From positions 124,001 to 188,000 of the forward strand of contig JADHZB010001530.1 of the NCBI GenBank assembly GCA_015657535.1: DNA of 64,000 nt, written 5' to 3'. A program made the translations under genes and the position numbers. The notes under the pieces were generated by a model. The model was not told where the DNA came from. It made no database searches and saw only the letters and a program-made list of their open reading frames with translations. How positions within the stretch are numbered: position 1 is the stretch's first letter; every line of letters begins with the position of its first letter. The stretch is from Nephromyces sp. MM_2019. Lineage: Eukaryota; Apicomplexa; Aconoidasida; Nephromycida. This document shows positions 40,501-53,718 of this stretch, piece by piece.

Positions 40501-43500
40501 TTAGAGCTTGGGAATACTAAGCAAACATTTTTAACAGCATTTCATATTTACTATCAGGACGGAAAAAAGTCAATTACGTAGTTCAGCTACAAGATCCAGT
40601 TTTACCTCATACTGGTATGTAAAAATCTAACATTCAAAATCGTCATCGTGGGCGCCACAAAAGAAATGGAATCAAAAGTTCCTCGCATTAGCAGAAAAAA
40701 GTTAGGGAAACTTTTTAAACTTCGATATTGAAGTATTCAACTGCGTTAGCCATGTTTGAGCAGGCTGCAAACACTACCTATGTGGCGCAGCATTCAGTGG
40801 AACAATACATTTCTAGGTCAGCACAGGAGTAAAAATTATGAAATTTCACCCCAATCAGAGCATGAGGGTACGCAAATATCAATTTATAAGCCTTAGAAGC
40901 AACGATGTTAGTTGCCTAAATATCATTTTTTCAGAGTGGGTCCTCAACGTGGAAATTCCTTTGGCACGTATTTCTCACTCTGGAGTGGTAAGTCGATATA
41001 TTCATCTTGGCTTTCTCGTGCCCCCGAGCAATTGTAGTGAGCACTTTATATTGAAGTTTTCTTATGGTGTGGGCACCATCGGAGACTACCATAATCTACC
41101 AGGTTTGGTCAAAAAAGATTAAAAATGTCCTTTTGTTGGGACGTGCGGCGTCCTTTTGGTACTCTATTTTTCCAGGAGAGTATTCATCCATGGGGCTACC
41201 GGCTGTATCAAAAATGCTATAATCCATCCTAGGCGACCAATGAGTTTTCTGGAGATAGTGATTACTTCTCAAATACCCAGCGTGACCCAAGGTGCTCTCT
41301 AGCTTATAAGAAACACTGTGCAGCAGTTTCGTCACGTAGCAAAAGAGGGCGGAGCCAATAACGGTAGAGCGGTTACATAGAAAGGTATCCCATACTTCTA
41401 GAGTACCGCAGTAACTTTACAGCAGAATCATGGATTGAAGAGTCTTAACTTAAAAAAAATCAAAAATATGCAAGCTAAAACGGGAAGAAAAAGTACTTTA
41501 AACCTAAAACAAAGATAGTCGAGGCAGAGAGCCACTTAATTAACTGAGCGAATAGTGATTTCGTTATGCAGGTATAGATTGCTAAGAACGTAGAGTATTT
41601 GGCGGCCATAGTATCTTCAGTGAAGGTAGCTTTACAGGGCATTGGTAAAAGCACCAGCGTAGCTTCAAAGACCAGAGCGCCGGATAGTTTAAATGGAACC
41701 TAGAGTGAACTCACATTATTTTAAAGATTAACTTAGTAATAGTAAGCCCTGTTCAGGGTTTTGGGTCATTTGGAATACCTGCTTCTGGATACTCACTGAT
41801 GTGTGGTGATACACTGCCTGCTTATGAGCGATGAAAGCGATTTGAGCAGTATATTTCTTGGCGATGCCTAGAAAAAAATTCGAAAATGCATTTTAGTTCT
41901 TCTCTTCTATCTCAGAATTTGAGAGTTCTAGTTAGCATCCCTGGTATTTGCTAACGTATCCCACTTGCAGTTGGCAGGGGGCCGGTTGGTGGCTTGGAGG
42001 ATCCTTAGTAGAGCTTGCCTCGATTTTCACCTCAGAGCTAGGCTTACACACCAAATTTAATGACGGTGAATTACACACTTCCAGCAGTCCAAAACATTCA
42101 TAAAAAAAAACTAGGCTCTAGCGCAGTAATATTTTATCGCTTGCATCAGGTAGCATTTTCTCTGTGCTAAGCAATCCAGGAACGCTTCAAAAAGACTTCC
42201 TTGTTCTTTTCTGAGCTAAGCATGCTTGCTTAAAACTCGATAAATCGTTTTGCTAGCAAGCAGCACCTTTTTGAATGATTTACATGTAAAGAGTCCAGAG
42301 CATAGCACCTTGCAAGGGATAGAATATGTCGGGCAGTAACTTGTTTAGCTCAGACTATGGCACCACGGCTAACGCTCCATGTTGCCAGTCAATGGATAAG
42401 GCGTTGCATACCATGCCGCATCAATAGGTGTTTGAGTGAACTCTAGAAGCGAAATTTCGCCATTATATTGTATTGAGCTCAAAAATGTGCTAGCACTGCT
42501 TCCTCAAAATTTCGTACACCAGGTTATTTCTACGGGTAAATTACTGCCTTCAGGTAGGGGTACTCTAAAAAATTGAATCTTGAGGGATGCCTTTGCTGCA
42601 TAACTGTTCCCGAAAGCTTCGACCCATACGTCAAACGCAGTTTAGTATTTCGTTTCTAATATAGCTGGTGATAAGCAACGGATGAGGAACCTTAATTACA
42701 AGTTTGGCCATGCCTATCGCTGTCTCATCTAGCTTTTGAGGAGCGGGGTGGATTCAAGTACGTTTTGATATACGAGTTACAGGGTAAAAGCAGTCTAGAA
42801 CCTCACCTACCTTAAGCTCTTTCGAGGAATATCTTTATCATGGTATAGCTCAAGCACTAAATCTTCCCACAACTGCAATAAGGTACGAATGATCGTGCCA
42901 TATGCGAATAACTGGCTTAAACGAAGCACGGAACTAGCATGCAATCTACGTTACTAAAAATAACTACGATGTTAAACAGCTTTCTGCGCTTAGACGTTGT
43001 CGCGTGCATTTCACTGGTTTCACACAATTCTGATGATATATCCTCATAACTACAATCTGACACGGTAACTTGTCGCTAAAAATCTTATTTTGGAGAAGAG
43101 CTTTCTCGAATTGTTAAATTTCAAAATCGAAGACATATAGCGTAAGCAGTAGCGGCTGGAGGTGCGTGACAGCTGCTTAAAATTACCGTGAATTCAGCAC
43201 TTATTTAATTTCCTGAAGCATTGAGTTATGGGATAAGTCTAACAATAAGCGGTTTAGTCCAAGCATATAGAAAGAATTCTAGCGTTTTTTGCAGTGATCT
43301 CGTCGAACTCTCTGGTATAAATGATGTCACACCCCATGCACTATACACAGCCAGGTATTTGAGCTCACCCTTGTGAATATATAATCCTGGCAAAGTAGCT
43401 AGCTTTGCTTTCCTTTTTGTTTAGATAGGCTATGAAAGCAGCATCCGCGTTCTGATTATTCTACTAGGTATCTACTGCACAGCTGCTATCGATATTAGCA

Positions 43501-44441
43501 GTGGACCGATAGCTCAGTGAGACCTTATGCAACAAAAAATGTGGCACTACCTGGATGGCTCAAATACATAAACACACTGCATATGTTTTCTTAAGTGGGA
43601 AATGTGACGCAAGCTCAGAGGCATAAATTAGCCTTTTCTCATTCTTTTGAAACAAGGAATTCCATCCCTTTATTTGGTTACCTCTTTCGGTGCGTTGAAA
43701 TTGGTTTTGAACCTGGTAAATTTCCTGCATTAGTCAATATAGATGCTTCAGAATAGTGTAAAAGAAGGCTTTGTCAAACGGATGCGATGGGAAAGACTTA
43801 AAATAAGACAGCAATTAGTGTAATTTTCTAAAAAGCTATTAATATGGGAGCTGAACGCAACAAAAAAATTCAAAGTAAATGAGCTATATTGAATGCAGGG
43901 TAAAGGAGAAAAGAGAAAACCAATATGCCTGGAAAAATTTCAGCAACGAATAGCTCCATGAATCTCAAGTTATGAACTAAAATTTAATGCAGTGGAGGCT
44001 AAGATTAAAAATGCAGCTTTGAGTAAGTTACTCAAACTCTAACTGATTCTTATTCTCTTCTTAGTTCGTTTTTAAAGAAAGAGTAACTGCGAAAAGCTTT
44101 ATACTTTTAAGAGAACTACGGGCAGCGCAGCTAGCCACCAGATTTAATCCTTTGAACTTCACACCCCTTTAAATCCAATTTTTATAAGTTAAACGGATGC
44201 ATCAAAAGCCACTTGCCGAGCAAAAATATTCAAGGCTACATGATGCTTCATCGCCAGGGATACAAAGGCATATCTCCAGGATATGAAAATATTGAAGCAG
44301 GTAATGTAAGCAGTTTCTTGCCTAGAATTTAATCCTACGAAAGAATAAGGTTTCTTTGAAAAGAATTGCAGCAATCATACTATTGTATACCAAGTGATAG
44401 CGGGGCGCGCATGCAAAAAAAAGGCTTGACGCTTGTATCTC
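37572..44441. other. Intergenic stretch, no convincing gene
   Basis: This is upstream of the DDX11 start codon and downstream of the PH-domain gene. Composition is balanced, without the strand skew seen in genes, until about 43.8 kb where A-richness of the + strand marks the 3' flank of the PH-domain gene. Many short frames, none with motifs or paired splice sites. A 9-bp perfect hairpin lies at 38021-38041. A DDX11 promoter should lie just right of 37571. Confidence 0.45.
38021..38041. repeat. Short perfect inverted repeat (9-bp stem, 3-base loop)
   Basis: aggaaccta - gag - taggttcct. Pairing continues outward with one mismatch (tcg / tga). It sits about 450 bases upstream of the DDX11 start codon in otherwise featureless DNA. 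Function unknown; may be chance. Confidence 0.5.
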
Positions 44442-47400
44442 TCACCGTGATATTGCAGAACTCAAAGGTGTTGGGGGTTCTATTTCTAACTCTTCAACCT
44501 CCGGTAAAGCTTTGAAACTATCGATTTTGTTCTCAAGCGCTTTCCCTATCGCTTTTTTCCACATCATTGCGGGTGAAATGGCTGTAAGGAGTCTAGTTAA
44601 ATAATTATGATTAAAGAGTAAGCAACTTCAAAGATTTAAACCAGAAATACACCTTTGCAGCTATTGAATACGATTGGACACCCATTAACCCTTATTAGAA
44701 CGAAAAAAACAAAAAATGGCTACAAGCGACGCAGAATATTACGGAAGAAGCTAAACAGCTTTTGAATGTGGGAAAGTTAAATTTTTTTCTTCATTCAAAA
44801 ACCGGATATCCACCAAGCATAAAATGTATACCTTGCTTTTCGCAGTAAAGGTCTAGCTTCATTCTAGTTCTCTCTTGTATAATTTGTTGCCTGAATTTAA
44901 AAATAAGTAGTAATTTAATAGGAGTAGCCCCAAATCGAATGCAGTACCATATTGTTTTGTTTAAATGGCACAATAGCTTGAATAAATCTTACTGTATCAG
45001 AAAATGGAAAAACAATGTATAATTCAACTTTTTTTTTAGGTTTCAAATTCTAGCCAAGGGTTTATAAATTGCTTGAATATTTTTCCATGCTATCTCTGCA
45101 TAAAAGCATGAAGAAACCTGTAATTTACCTGCTTCTGACATTAAGGTAAGGAACAAAAGGAAGTGCCAGACGACCTAGTCCATAGACCCAGCTTCCAAAA
45201 AAAGTGAAAACGAATAATTTAAGTAAAAGCATCCATTTAGACAACCTTTTCATCATTAAAAAAATCCTCTTAATAAGAGGCAGAACTCGGGATTAAATGG
45301 CAAAATTAGGGCACTAAATATATATCTAGCATTATAACTGGCTAAAAAAGCTAATTCTTTCAAGTTAAGAAAATAGTCTAGAAAAAAAAAAATTTTCATC
45401 GCCTTTTAGGAGTACACAGAATAATGAATGCCTAATTTACTCTCCAGGCAGACCTTTCTGCAGTGTTTGAAAACGCTGCGTAATCATAGGTTCGTTTGGA
45501 GGTACAAATGCAAAAGCATTGCCATGGAAAGAGCTTGGGGTGATGCTTTAGCCTTTGATATGATCTAGTGTGGACTCCGTAGTCAATTCTTGTGATATCC
45601 TACACAATCGCATGGAAAACACCAATATAGGCGATATAACTGCTTTGTTTATAGCTTGCAAAAACATTAGTATAAAATCTGCATCAGTTAAAAAATAACC
45701 CCTTCAAAAGTGAAAGCAGTCACATTACTATCAAAAAACATTCAGAAGAGCAAAGTAGCCATATCAATAACTGATAAGAAAAAGCTTGCCTTCACTAGAA
45801 AAAACTTGTTAGGTTTCCAGCCAGTCTTCCCTTTTAAGTCCTTAGTCCATTGAACCTTAAGATCCTTCGTTAGCTAAACACAAAAATTCACAACACGACC
45901 TTCATCTTTAAAAAATTAAATTATTCAAGAGGTATGTTTGCAATTTCTGTCTTCAAATCACAAGTTTTCAAGCAAACAAATATCCCAATTCATTGCCTTT
46001 CATTATTGAAAAAGCAGTAAATATTAAAGAATTTCGTAAGTTACTCATTTTTCCAGCTTATGGTGCTTTAGTAAAGAAACACATTATTAAATCTGAGTGT
46101 GGACGGAATCCATCATTACGTCCAGTATGAGAAATAAAAAAATACCAAACACAAGAAAAAAAATAATGGTTAAATTAGCTACAGTATACGCAAGGTAAAA
46201 AATAAAATAAACGCTAAAAAAATACGTTAAAATTGAGTAAAATTGCAACACACAGACTTCAGCATTACAAATAAAATAATCTGCACGCAAAAAAATAAAA
46301 AACTTTGTAGAGTAGCTTCTAAAAAAACCGTATCGACGGGCTGTACATAGTAAACAAGTTTTTCCTTGAAGAGGGTTTCAATAAGCAATCTAAAGAAACT
46401 ATCCACGCAGCAGGAAAAGATACAAATACAGCAAAATCAGCCATTAAATGCAAGTTTAACGCACAATCGCGACCAAAACCCGCAACAAAAAGGGGCCTAG
46501 AAAGATTTAGGGACAGGATGAAAAGGACACAAAAAGGGGAAATTGAAAAAAAGCAAAGCTTGTAATAAAGCAGTTTCAACGCGTAAAAAAATTTTTAGAA
46601 TTTGACATTAAAAGCACTTTGAGCGTAGCAATTCACCATTACAAATCTTCTAGCAGGGGTTTTGGACCTCAGGCCTGAATGATAATTTACTTTGTAAAAA
46701 ATTGCTCCATGCTGTAATTCCTGTAAGAGAAGACGCAAACACTGCATAAAAAAGCTTGCCACCAATATTGAAGGCATTCCATCGATACCTTAACAATATC
46801 AGCAAATGCCTCTCGAAAGTTCCCACGAAATTTTTGCCTGAATTAAAACACGATAAATTCATTTCCAGGAATATCTATCATTTAAAAATAATTGATGGCA
46901 TAAAAATCCCTGTTAAAACATGTTATGGTCTTGACTAATGAGATAATTGCTTTAAGTTCAGCCCTAGAGCCTCAAAATACTTTTAATTTACCTAGTCTCA
47001 AAAAATTTGGGGCTATAAATAAACAATATTGCTTTTTCTTCTCTCTCTCTCTTTAAGCAGCCGCAACTAAAAAACTCATCAAATCCTATAAATTTAATGA
47101 AAAGTCATTTTTAAGGACTTTGAATCAAAATATTATAATTTAGCTTCAAAAAAGTTTCTCGCTTGATTTTGATGTATAGTAAAAGTGCAATCAGAGGTTT
47201 AAAATTTTTTCCTTCACTTTTTGAATTTCATAATACATCACAACAGTCTCGTCACTTGCTAATAGTCAAGTAATCATAAATTTTTAGATGTGTACCTCAT
47301 CCCCTTTAGTTTTTCAACTACACTTCTTTTTTGCTCCGCTAGCTTAATAGCTTCTCCCTCATGTTTTTTCGCCTCAGAAAGCTCATTTTGCAAACTTGTA

Positions 47401-50400
47401 ACTCGCTTTTCATATTCTTGCTTGTAATCTTCTGAGGTTTTCTCATTGTTTTCTTGCTTGCCAAGTTTGATCTATTAAAATAACTTTTCATAGTCATTAC
47501 AGTAGATTCAGCATAAAGAAGATCGGCTCCAGATTGGCGATAATACTGGTGTGTGGATGTTTGATTGATCATTGGATGGTGTGTAGGTGTTTGACTGCTA
47601 CCTGGAAGCTATTTGCGTGTTTGATTGCTCATTGGAAGCTGTGTGTGAATTTTAACTGAAAGTAAGAGTAATTCCATTAAAAGTAAGATAGAAAGATATT
47701 AAACTTTAAAGAAATAGCTTCTGAAACGACGCAAAAAATACAATTTGCTCTACCTTAAAGCACTTACCTTTTCAAAATATTCCTCGAGGCGCTTTTTGAC
47801 AAGATCTTCTTCAGGGATCTTGTACCCAAAATTATGAAAGACAGTCATAGTAGTTACGAATCAGAATCCATAAAGCTAGAAAAAGTGGCAATGAGCTAAT
47901 ATTTACGAGATTAATACTTTCTAGAATTGAAGCTGCCAAAGTAAAGAGCTCAAATGTGTAAAATAATAGCTAAGTAAGAACGAAACCGTCTGAAAAGATA
48001 TTTATGTGCATTTCTGATGGGTTGCAAAAAAAAACTAAAAAATTAACATTCTCAGCGGCTTAATACACCGTATTTAGACAGTATAATGGCGGTAGTGTGT
48101 ATTTTGCTCTTTATTTATTTCCGTGTAATACGCCTGGTTATTTATCAAATTCTAAGGTTTAAACAAAAATTTCTTACTCATAGAAGAAAGGTCGATCAAA
48201 CCTCACTGATATTATTAAAGCCAAGAATATTCTTAGCATATAATCATTAATTTGAGTGCAGAGAATAAACGGAAAGCTAAAAAAGTGGAGCTCTAGTGGC
48301 GAGAGTGAAAAATAAAATATGATTATAGCCTGAAGACCTGTCCTTAAAGGCCCATAAAGTGTTACCTTCCCCAAAAAGTTAAGGGAGAAAATTAATTGAA
48401 TGTTACCTGCATCATCTTTGATTCAGTACTAACAGGTTGACTCGCATCTTCTGGAGTAAGATCCACATAATTTCGAATTACTTCAACCAGCTGAGTGTAA
48501 CATTAAAAAAATATTTTTAAACGATGGAATCTATATGCTATAGCTGCAAGATTTTACAGCTTTTCTTTATTTCTCTGCTGTCATGAAGTGAGACGGAATG
48601 TCGTATTATATATACCGTATTGCACCATCCACAGTCCATCTCCCTTTCAATACATTAAAAAGTTTTTCTTAATTTCTTCCACTGAATTGGAGCGTTCTTT
48701 GGGTTTAACTATTTTTTCCATGCTCAAAAATGTCTAACGAAACTCCATGATTCTCTTTGTAGCAAAAATGTAAATTTTTCGGTTTCATTACAAAGAAAAG
48801 TTCCTTTATTAACATTTTTGACTACTAGCTTTACAGTTTAAATGCGCTCGGTATCGCCCTTTTACCATAATTTTTAATGTAAAAATAAGAATCCTTGCAC
48901 CTTAATAGGTTATTATCAGCTCGGTAATTAATTCTTAGTTTCTTTCCATCACTCAAATTTTTAGCTAAAGAAAAAAAATAGAAATAATGTATTTATCCGG
49001 AGCTTACGTTTTTAAGTTTCTGGTTATTTTCCATAACCTTGTTTTCCAATTCTGACACTTTTGCGCAGCAGAGGAGCTTTTCTTCAGTTATTTTTGCAGT
49101 TTCAATAATATTTCGCTCGAGAATAGCTTCAGTCTCCTTCAATTCCTCCCTGGAAAGCTTTTCAGTTTCTTGCTGCACAGTTAGATGGTTTTCAAGCTCT
49201 GCAACCCGCTTCTTCAAATCCTTTCGAGCCCTGTCTACCTCAATAGATTGCTTAGCTAGCTGCTCATTATTTTTTTCCACTGCTCGTAGCTTTCCTTCCA
49301 AAATCTGAGCGTGGTATAAGACAGAATTTATCCCGTAATATTGCGTGTTCTCTACGTTATGACCATGAAGACTTCGCTGGACAATTTTTTTTTACTTCTC
49401 TAGAAGCCAGGAGCTTTTAAGACGGTGGAACTTTTATGATCAACATTTTGAAAAAATCAAAAGATTTCCCCATTGCATAAAACTACGATTCTGCATAACA
49501 TTAAAAATTGGAAACATGCCACGAAAAAACTTTATCCTATTTGCTTCCAATAGTAGCTCCGTAAAAGAAAGCTGAAGAAAAAAAGTTAGGAAGGTAGCAG
49601 CAAAACACATGAAAACGCACATTTCAACAGAATTTTCAGCCTTTTTATGCAGTGCTTTGTAGAAATCATACCAAAATAAAAGAAATATTAATCAAATGCT
49701 CTTCAAGAAGGACTAAAAAAATTCCGTAATGCAAGGTTGCATGAAGATAAACTCAGTAGAAAGAGTACTCCACTTAAATGCCTTTATTAATCTATTTGCA
49801 CCTGTTGCTAAATACATTCTGAAACAGTTCTACGGGATGCTAGAAATAAACCAAAATGGTGTAGCACTTATTAATTAAGGAATTTTGATAATATACCCGC
49901 AAAACAAAAAAAATTGAAAATTCAACAAAGAATAAGACGCAAAAAAGCAAGCTGATTGGGCCGGAATTAGATAATAGAAACTTATTCTCCAAACCCACAA
50001 TCCCCTCTTAGATCATACGCAAATCGCTTTAGAGGAATAAAAGATAATCCACATACGTCAAGAAAATTATTCACCCTAAAAATCAAGCCTTATTAGGGAG
50101 TTTCGCTACATTAATTTTGTCTTACCAAACTTTCGGACTTTATATCCTGCTGTGCTTGCTGGGAATCCTGAAGTTTTTCGCTAGAAATAAAAATTGCAGT
50201 GAAATAACTTGTTGCTCTGTTATAAATAATGCTAAGGGGCTGTGAAGACGGTAAAAGCAAATCATGAGGTACAAAAGACCTACCACAAGCTTATCTTCTG
50301 TCCTTTAATTTCCTCAAAATCTTTTTGCATAGATGCGGACCTATCTCGAAAGGATTTGTTTTGCTCCTGAAGCACAGAATTGAGGTATAACATCGAGATA

Positions 50401-53400
50401 TTTCACTTTACTACTTTGTCCTGCTTTTTCATATTCATTTTAAATGAATAGTTCACAGAGGTAATAAGAGTGCAAAAAATAAACACTTGGGGGAAAATAC
50501 AAACATTCGAAAGCAGGCATCGTATGTGTTGCAGAGTTTTTGATACTAGCTACGATAGGCTCTGCTTAGTATTACGAAATAAACTTAGGATCTATACAAG
50601 GCGATATGCATATCATAAGACCTTTGAAGCCTTCTGCCTTATGCTGAAAAGCAGGAAGCTCGAACTGGGGATATAAAAACGCGAAAAATAGCTTTATAGA
50701 ACAGATAATCGTAGAAATCATCTACATAAAAAGATAATAAAAGATCAATTGGGACATAATGAACTTAAAAAATTAGCATTTACCACAAAAGAATTTGCAA
50801 AAAAAATATGCCTCGCTCCTTCATTTTTTTGTTTTTTGCAATAAAAAAGTTACCTGCAGCTCTTCTAGTCTGGATAAGAGCATCAAGTTTTGTTTGCTAA
50901 AATGCTTCAAAACTTCTCTCTTCTCAATGGAATCCTGGTAGCCAGTAGAGATACTATGAGCAAAAGGAATAAAAATGCACTGCCTAGTGTGTGAAAACTT
51001 TTAGCGATACCTTTCATTGGGCTAAACCATGTTATAAATTTATTTGCATATATCCAAAGTACTAAAAAAAAATTTATTTCGAAAATCTTCATTTAATAAA
51101 AAAGCTGCTTTGGTATGCCTGCACTTCTTTGCGCATCTTTGCTACTAAATAGACTCATAATAATGATGAGTAAATCTTAAAATAATGCACGTTATGCTTC
51201 CAAATACTTTCCTATTAGCAATAGTATATTTTGCATATGGTGAATATAATATCAAGGATAGTGAACCTCACGCAAGAAATGCCCTAGATTAAACCTTATG
51301 CCTCCCTTCTGTGAATAGCTGTGTCAAAGGAAGATAAAAAATTGATTTGTTCATAAAGTATATATAATTTCACCCAAGCTGTGCTAGATGTACTTTTCAA
51401 TTGGGAAAAATTTTAAGCATCACCAATTTCAACAGTGCAGCTTACAATAGTCTATTGCGATAACCCGAAATACTAATCTAAACCTTGAAAGCTTAAAGTT
51501 TGGTAAACCGTACGTAGAAGCGTGGATACATGCTCCCCATATCACACAAAAAAAAATTACCCTATTTTGCTGTCTTTCCAAAGTTGAGGTAGAACTCCAG
51601 TGGTATCAGCAAGGTAGCTGGAAAAAGTGAGTATAAGCGCACTTTTATTAAACTTGAGAAGCTAATAAGCTAAATGAGTTGATTTAAATATTCCCAGTGA
51701 TGGAAAAAAATACATATACGCAACTACTCTACTAACAGTGAAGGTACCAAACTTGCAATCAATCTTCTCAATGATTTCCTTTTCACAAAAAAGCAGATAA
51801 TAAAATTTGTTCACACACACACATCATGGCATACCATGCTGTGCAGCTAAAAACAATGTTATTAGGGGATATGTCAGGGAATATATGAATAATTTTCTGG
51901 CGATTTCATACTCTTACGTATCACACGAGGGAACAAGCTCACTATGACAGGATGAACACAAAAAAAAGGAGGCATCTCACATCTAGAAGGGTTTGCTATT
52001 TTTAAAGTGGCAAGACATGAAATTCCAACCTCGATTGCTCGTGGGGGAGTCCACACCCAAAATCGTCAGGACCACTAGGAAAGCGCCAGATAGCACAATT
52101 TCCCTTATTGAGCCCTCCTTGGGAATGAACATTCAGAAAAGGCTTAGCTCGGTCACCCGTTGAGTAATACCCTTTTTTTTCCTTAGGTGAAACCTCATTA
52201 TTGGAAAGCTGCGAGATAATACCCAACAACTGCTCTCCAATGTTGGTTAGATTGGACTTGTTCGCTGGGAAATTAGTTTCAGTATCTGATAGACGAACCC
52301 CGATACTTGATAACTGGGCTCCAATATTTGATGCTAGTTCTTCAAGCCCAGATGTTTCAGGCCCCTGTAACGATAATTCTCTACCGATATTTGCAATCTG
52401 AATTCCTAAAGTAGCTAACGTAGAGTCTCTATTCTTCCATTTTGGGATGAAATTTGATATTGTGGCACCAATGTCTGCCAGCCCAGCGCCAAGGCTTGGG
52501 ATTCGGGAGTCAGGGTGCTTGAATTGAATACTCGGGCTTGATAAGTATTTCCCAATTCTAGATAAGTGATGACCGATGCTTGATATCTGAAATTCAGGAG
52601 CAGTTAATTCATTATGATTGAGCAAAGAGGAAACACGAAAAGTTTTATTTCCAGCCTCATCATCCAGTGCTGGGGCACCAAGGCTTGATATAAGAGCCCC
52701 TAAGCTCGACAGTGGAGCGTCTAGAAAAGATTGTTGAGGACCTCGTTCTGGAGGGGGTGCGCTAATGGAAGGACACACGTCTTGTCCGGAATAGCAACTT
52801 GTCAGCCCAGCTGCTTTGTCTATTTCAAGAGACCACGTAGCCTAAAAGAATTACAGCCCAGTGTATCAAAAAAATCCGTTTGGAGATAGGCGTGTTATAT
52901 AAACTTGGAACGAAGATTATTGAAAATTATAGTACGGGAAACAGCAGTAAGTTTGCAGAAACAGACGCTTTAAAAGCTTTCAGACACAATTCAAAGGTAA
53001 CACAGTACACTATAGTTTTAAAAACAATGAAATATAATATGAAAAACTTCAATCGTGCAATTATGGTGGAATCGAAGAGTGCATTGTCAAGACAAACATG
53101 CTAAGATAGCTTTCTAGGCCTAAAAAAGACATGGTTTATGGTGAATTTTTCGCCATTTAAAGTATGATACATTTATTAAGCCAGATCATATTTCATGCGT
53201 GACGGGCTGACTTATATTTGGCATGCTCAGCCGACTAATGGACAAGGCGCTATATATTGTTTAGGTTATGAACCAGAGTTTTTCAATATTTCCATTCTTA
53301 AATTCTGCTTCAAGCAGGTCAGAGAACTCTTAAAAATTTATGAAAATCCGTTGTAAAATTTTTTCACTCAAACGAGCGATGCAAATCTATATTTCACTTA

Positions 53401-53718
53401 ATTTGAAAGTAGCTTGAACATCTGGTAAATAGCTTGGATGACGTAACGATACCTTGCGTCCATCTTCTAGGCAGGTACTGTCACATAGCCCTCGCGCCCA
53501 TTGGTTTAGCGCCTCTTTTTCCTGGGTAATATCAATGAAATTTGAAGAGTTATAAATTGGCCTGTAAAGCTGGATGATTTTCAGCACTAATTACGTGTCT
53601 AACCTTTCTCAATCTTAAAATCTCGGCCTCCCGAATACATGAAGAAGAATAGCTGACGTTCCCACATATCCCGTCATCCAAAGGCTGTACCACATAGAAG
53701 CGACGTGATTTTTTTAAC
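44442..53718 (-). CDS. Heptad-repeat, coiled-coil and PH-like domain protein (unrecognised)
   Basis: Exons: 53718-53604, 53569-53453, 52841-52030, 51617-51561, 50953-50854, 50366-50284, 50180-50126, 49304-49008, 48490-48407, 47818-47768, 47471-47296, 46837-46789, 46720-46637, 45873-45796, 45599-45441, 45174-45129, 44581-44442. All phases agree; at least 834 residues. The first listed exon starts in phase 2, so a 5' exon is missing; an 11-nt one at 53802-53792 (MLE) would fit but its donor GTTTAA is weak. Order of parts: a short unknown N-terminus; a region of LSxIGxx heptads (52203-52712); long charged coiled coil from about 50950 to 47300; then a PH-like fold: HGAIFYKVNY, RRFVMLTKDLKVQW, DITRIDYGVHTRSY, PWQCFCI, and the closing helix AERSAWRVVWHFLLFL with its invariant Trp. 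The tail is acidic and Pro-rich. The PH domain suggests membrane phosphoinositide or protein binding; the coiled coil suggests oligomers or a tether. I know no protein with this arrangement. Confidence 0.75.
47548..47650. repeat. Three-copy minisatellite, period 30-33 bases, in an intron
   Basis: Units at 47548-47577, 47578-47610 and 47611-47640, with a partial fourth starting gtgtgtg. The shared core is gtgtttgattgctcattggaagct with substitutions and a 3-base indel. It lies between the exons at 47471 and 47768 of the PH-domain gene. Confidence 0.75.
52203..52712 (-). repeat. 28-residue (four-heptad) protein repeat with LSxIG signature
   Basis: Within the 812-nt exon the encoded protein repeats the pair LSSLG-xx-xxSLG: LSSLGALISSLG, ISSIGHHLSRIG, IPSLGAGLADIG, LATLGIQIANIG, LASNIGAQLSSIG, LTNIGEQLLGI. 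The glycines fall in one unbroken 7-residue register over about 160 residues. Successive pairs are exactly 28 residues apart (42 between the first two). Hydrophobics at spacings of 3 and 4 put Leu/Ile at heptad positions a and d, with Gly at e. Confidence 0.85.

Noticed and set aside
43501..43570. Second tRNA-like stretch (TAGCTCAGTGAG followed by GGCTCAAATAC)
   Set aside because: The arms do not pair into a cloverleaf; probably chance or a decayed fragment.
51107..51170. Possible extra coiled-coil exon (sense AAGATGCGCAAAGAAGTGCAG)
   Set aside because: No donor keeps the frame; the exon at 50953-50854 already joins 51561 in phase through a CATAG acceptor.
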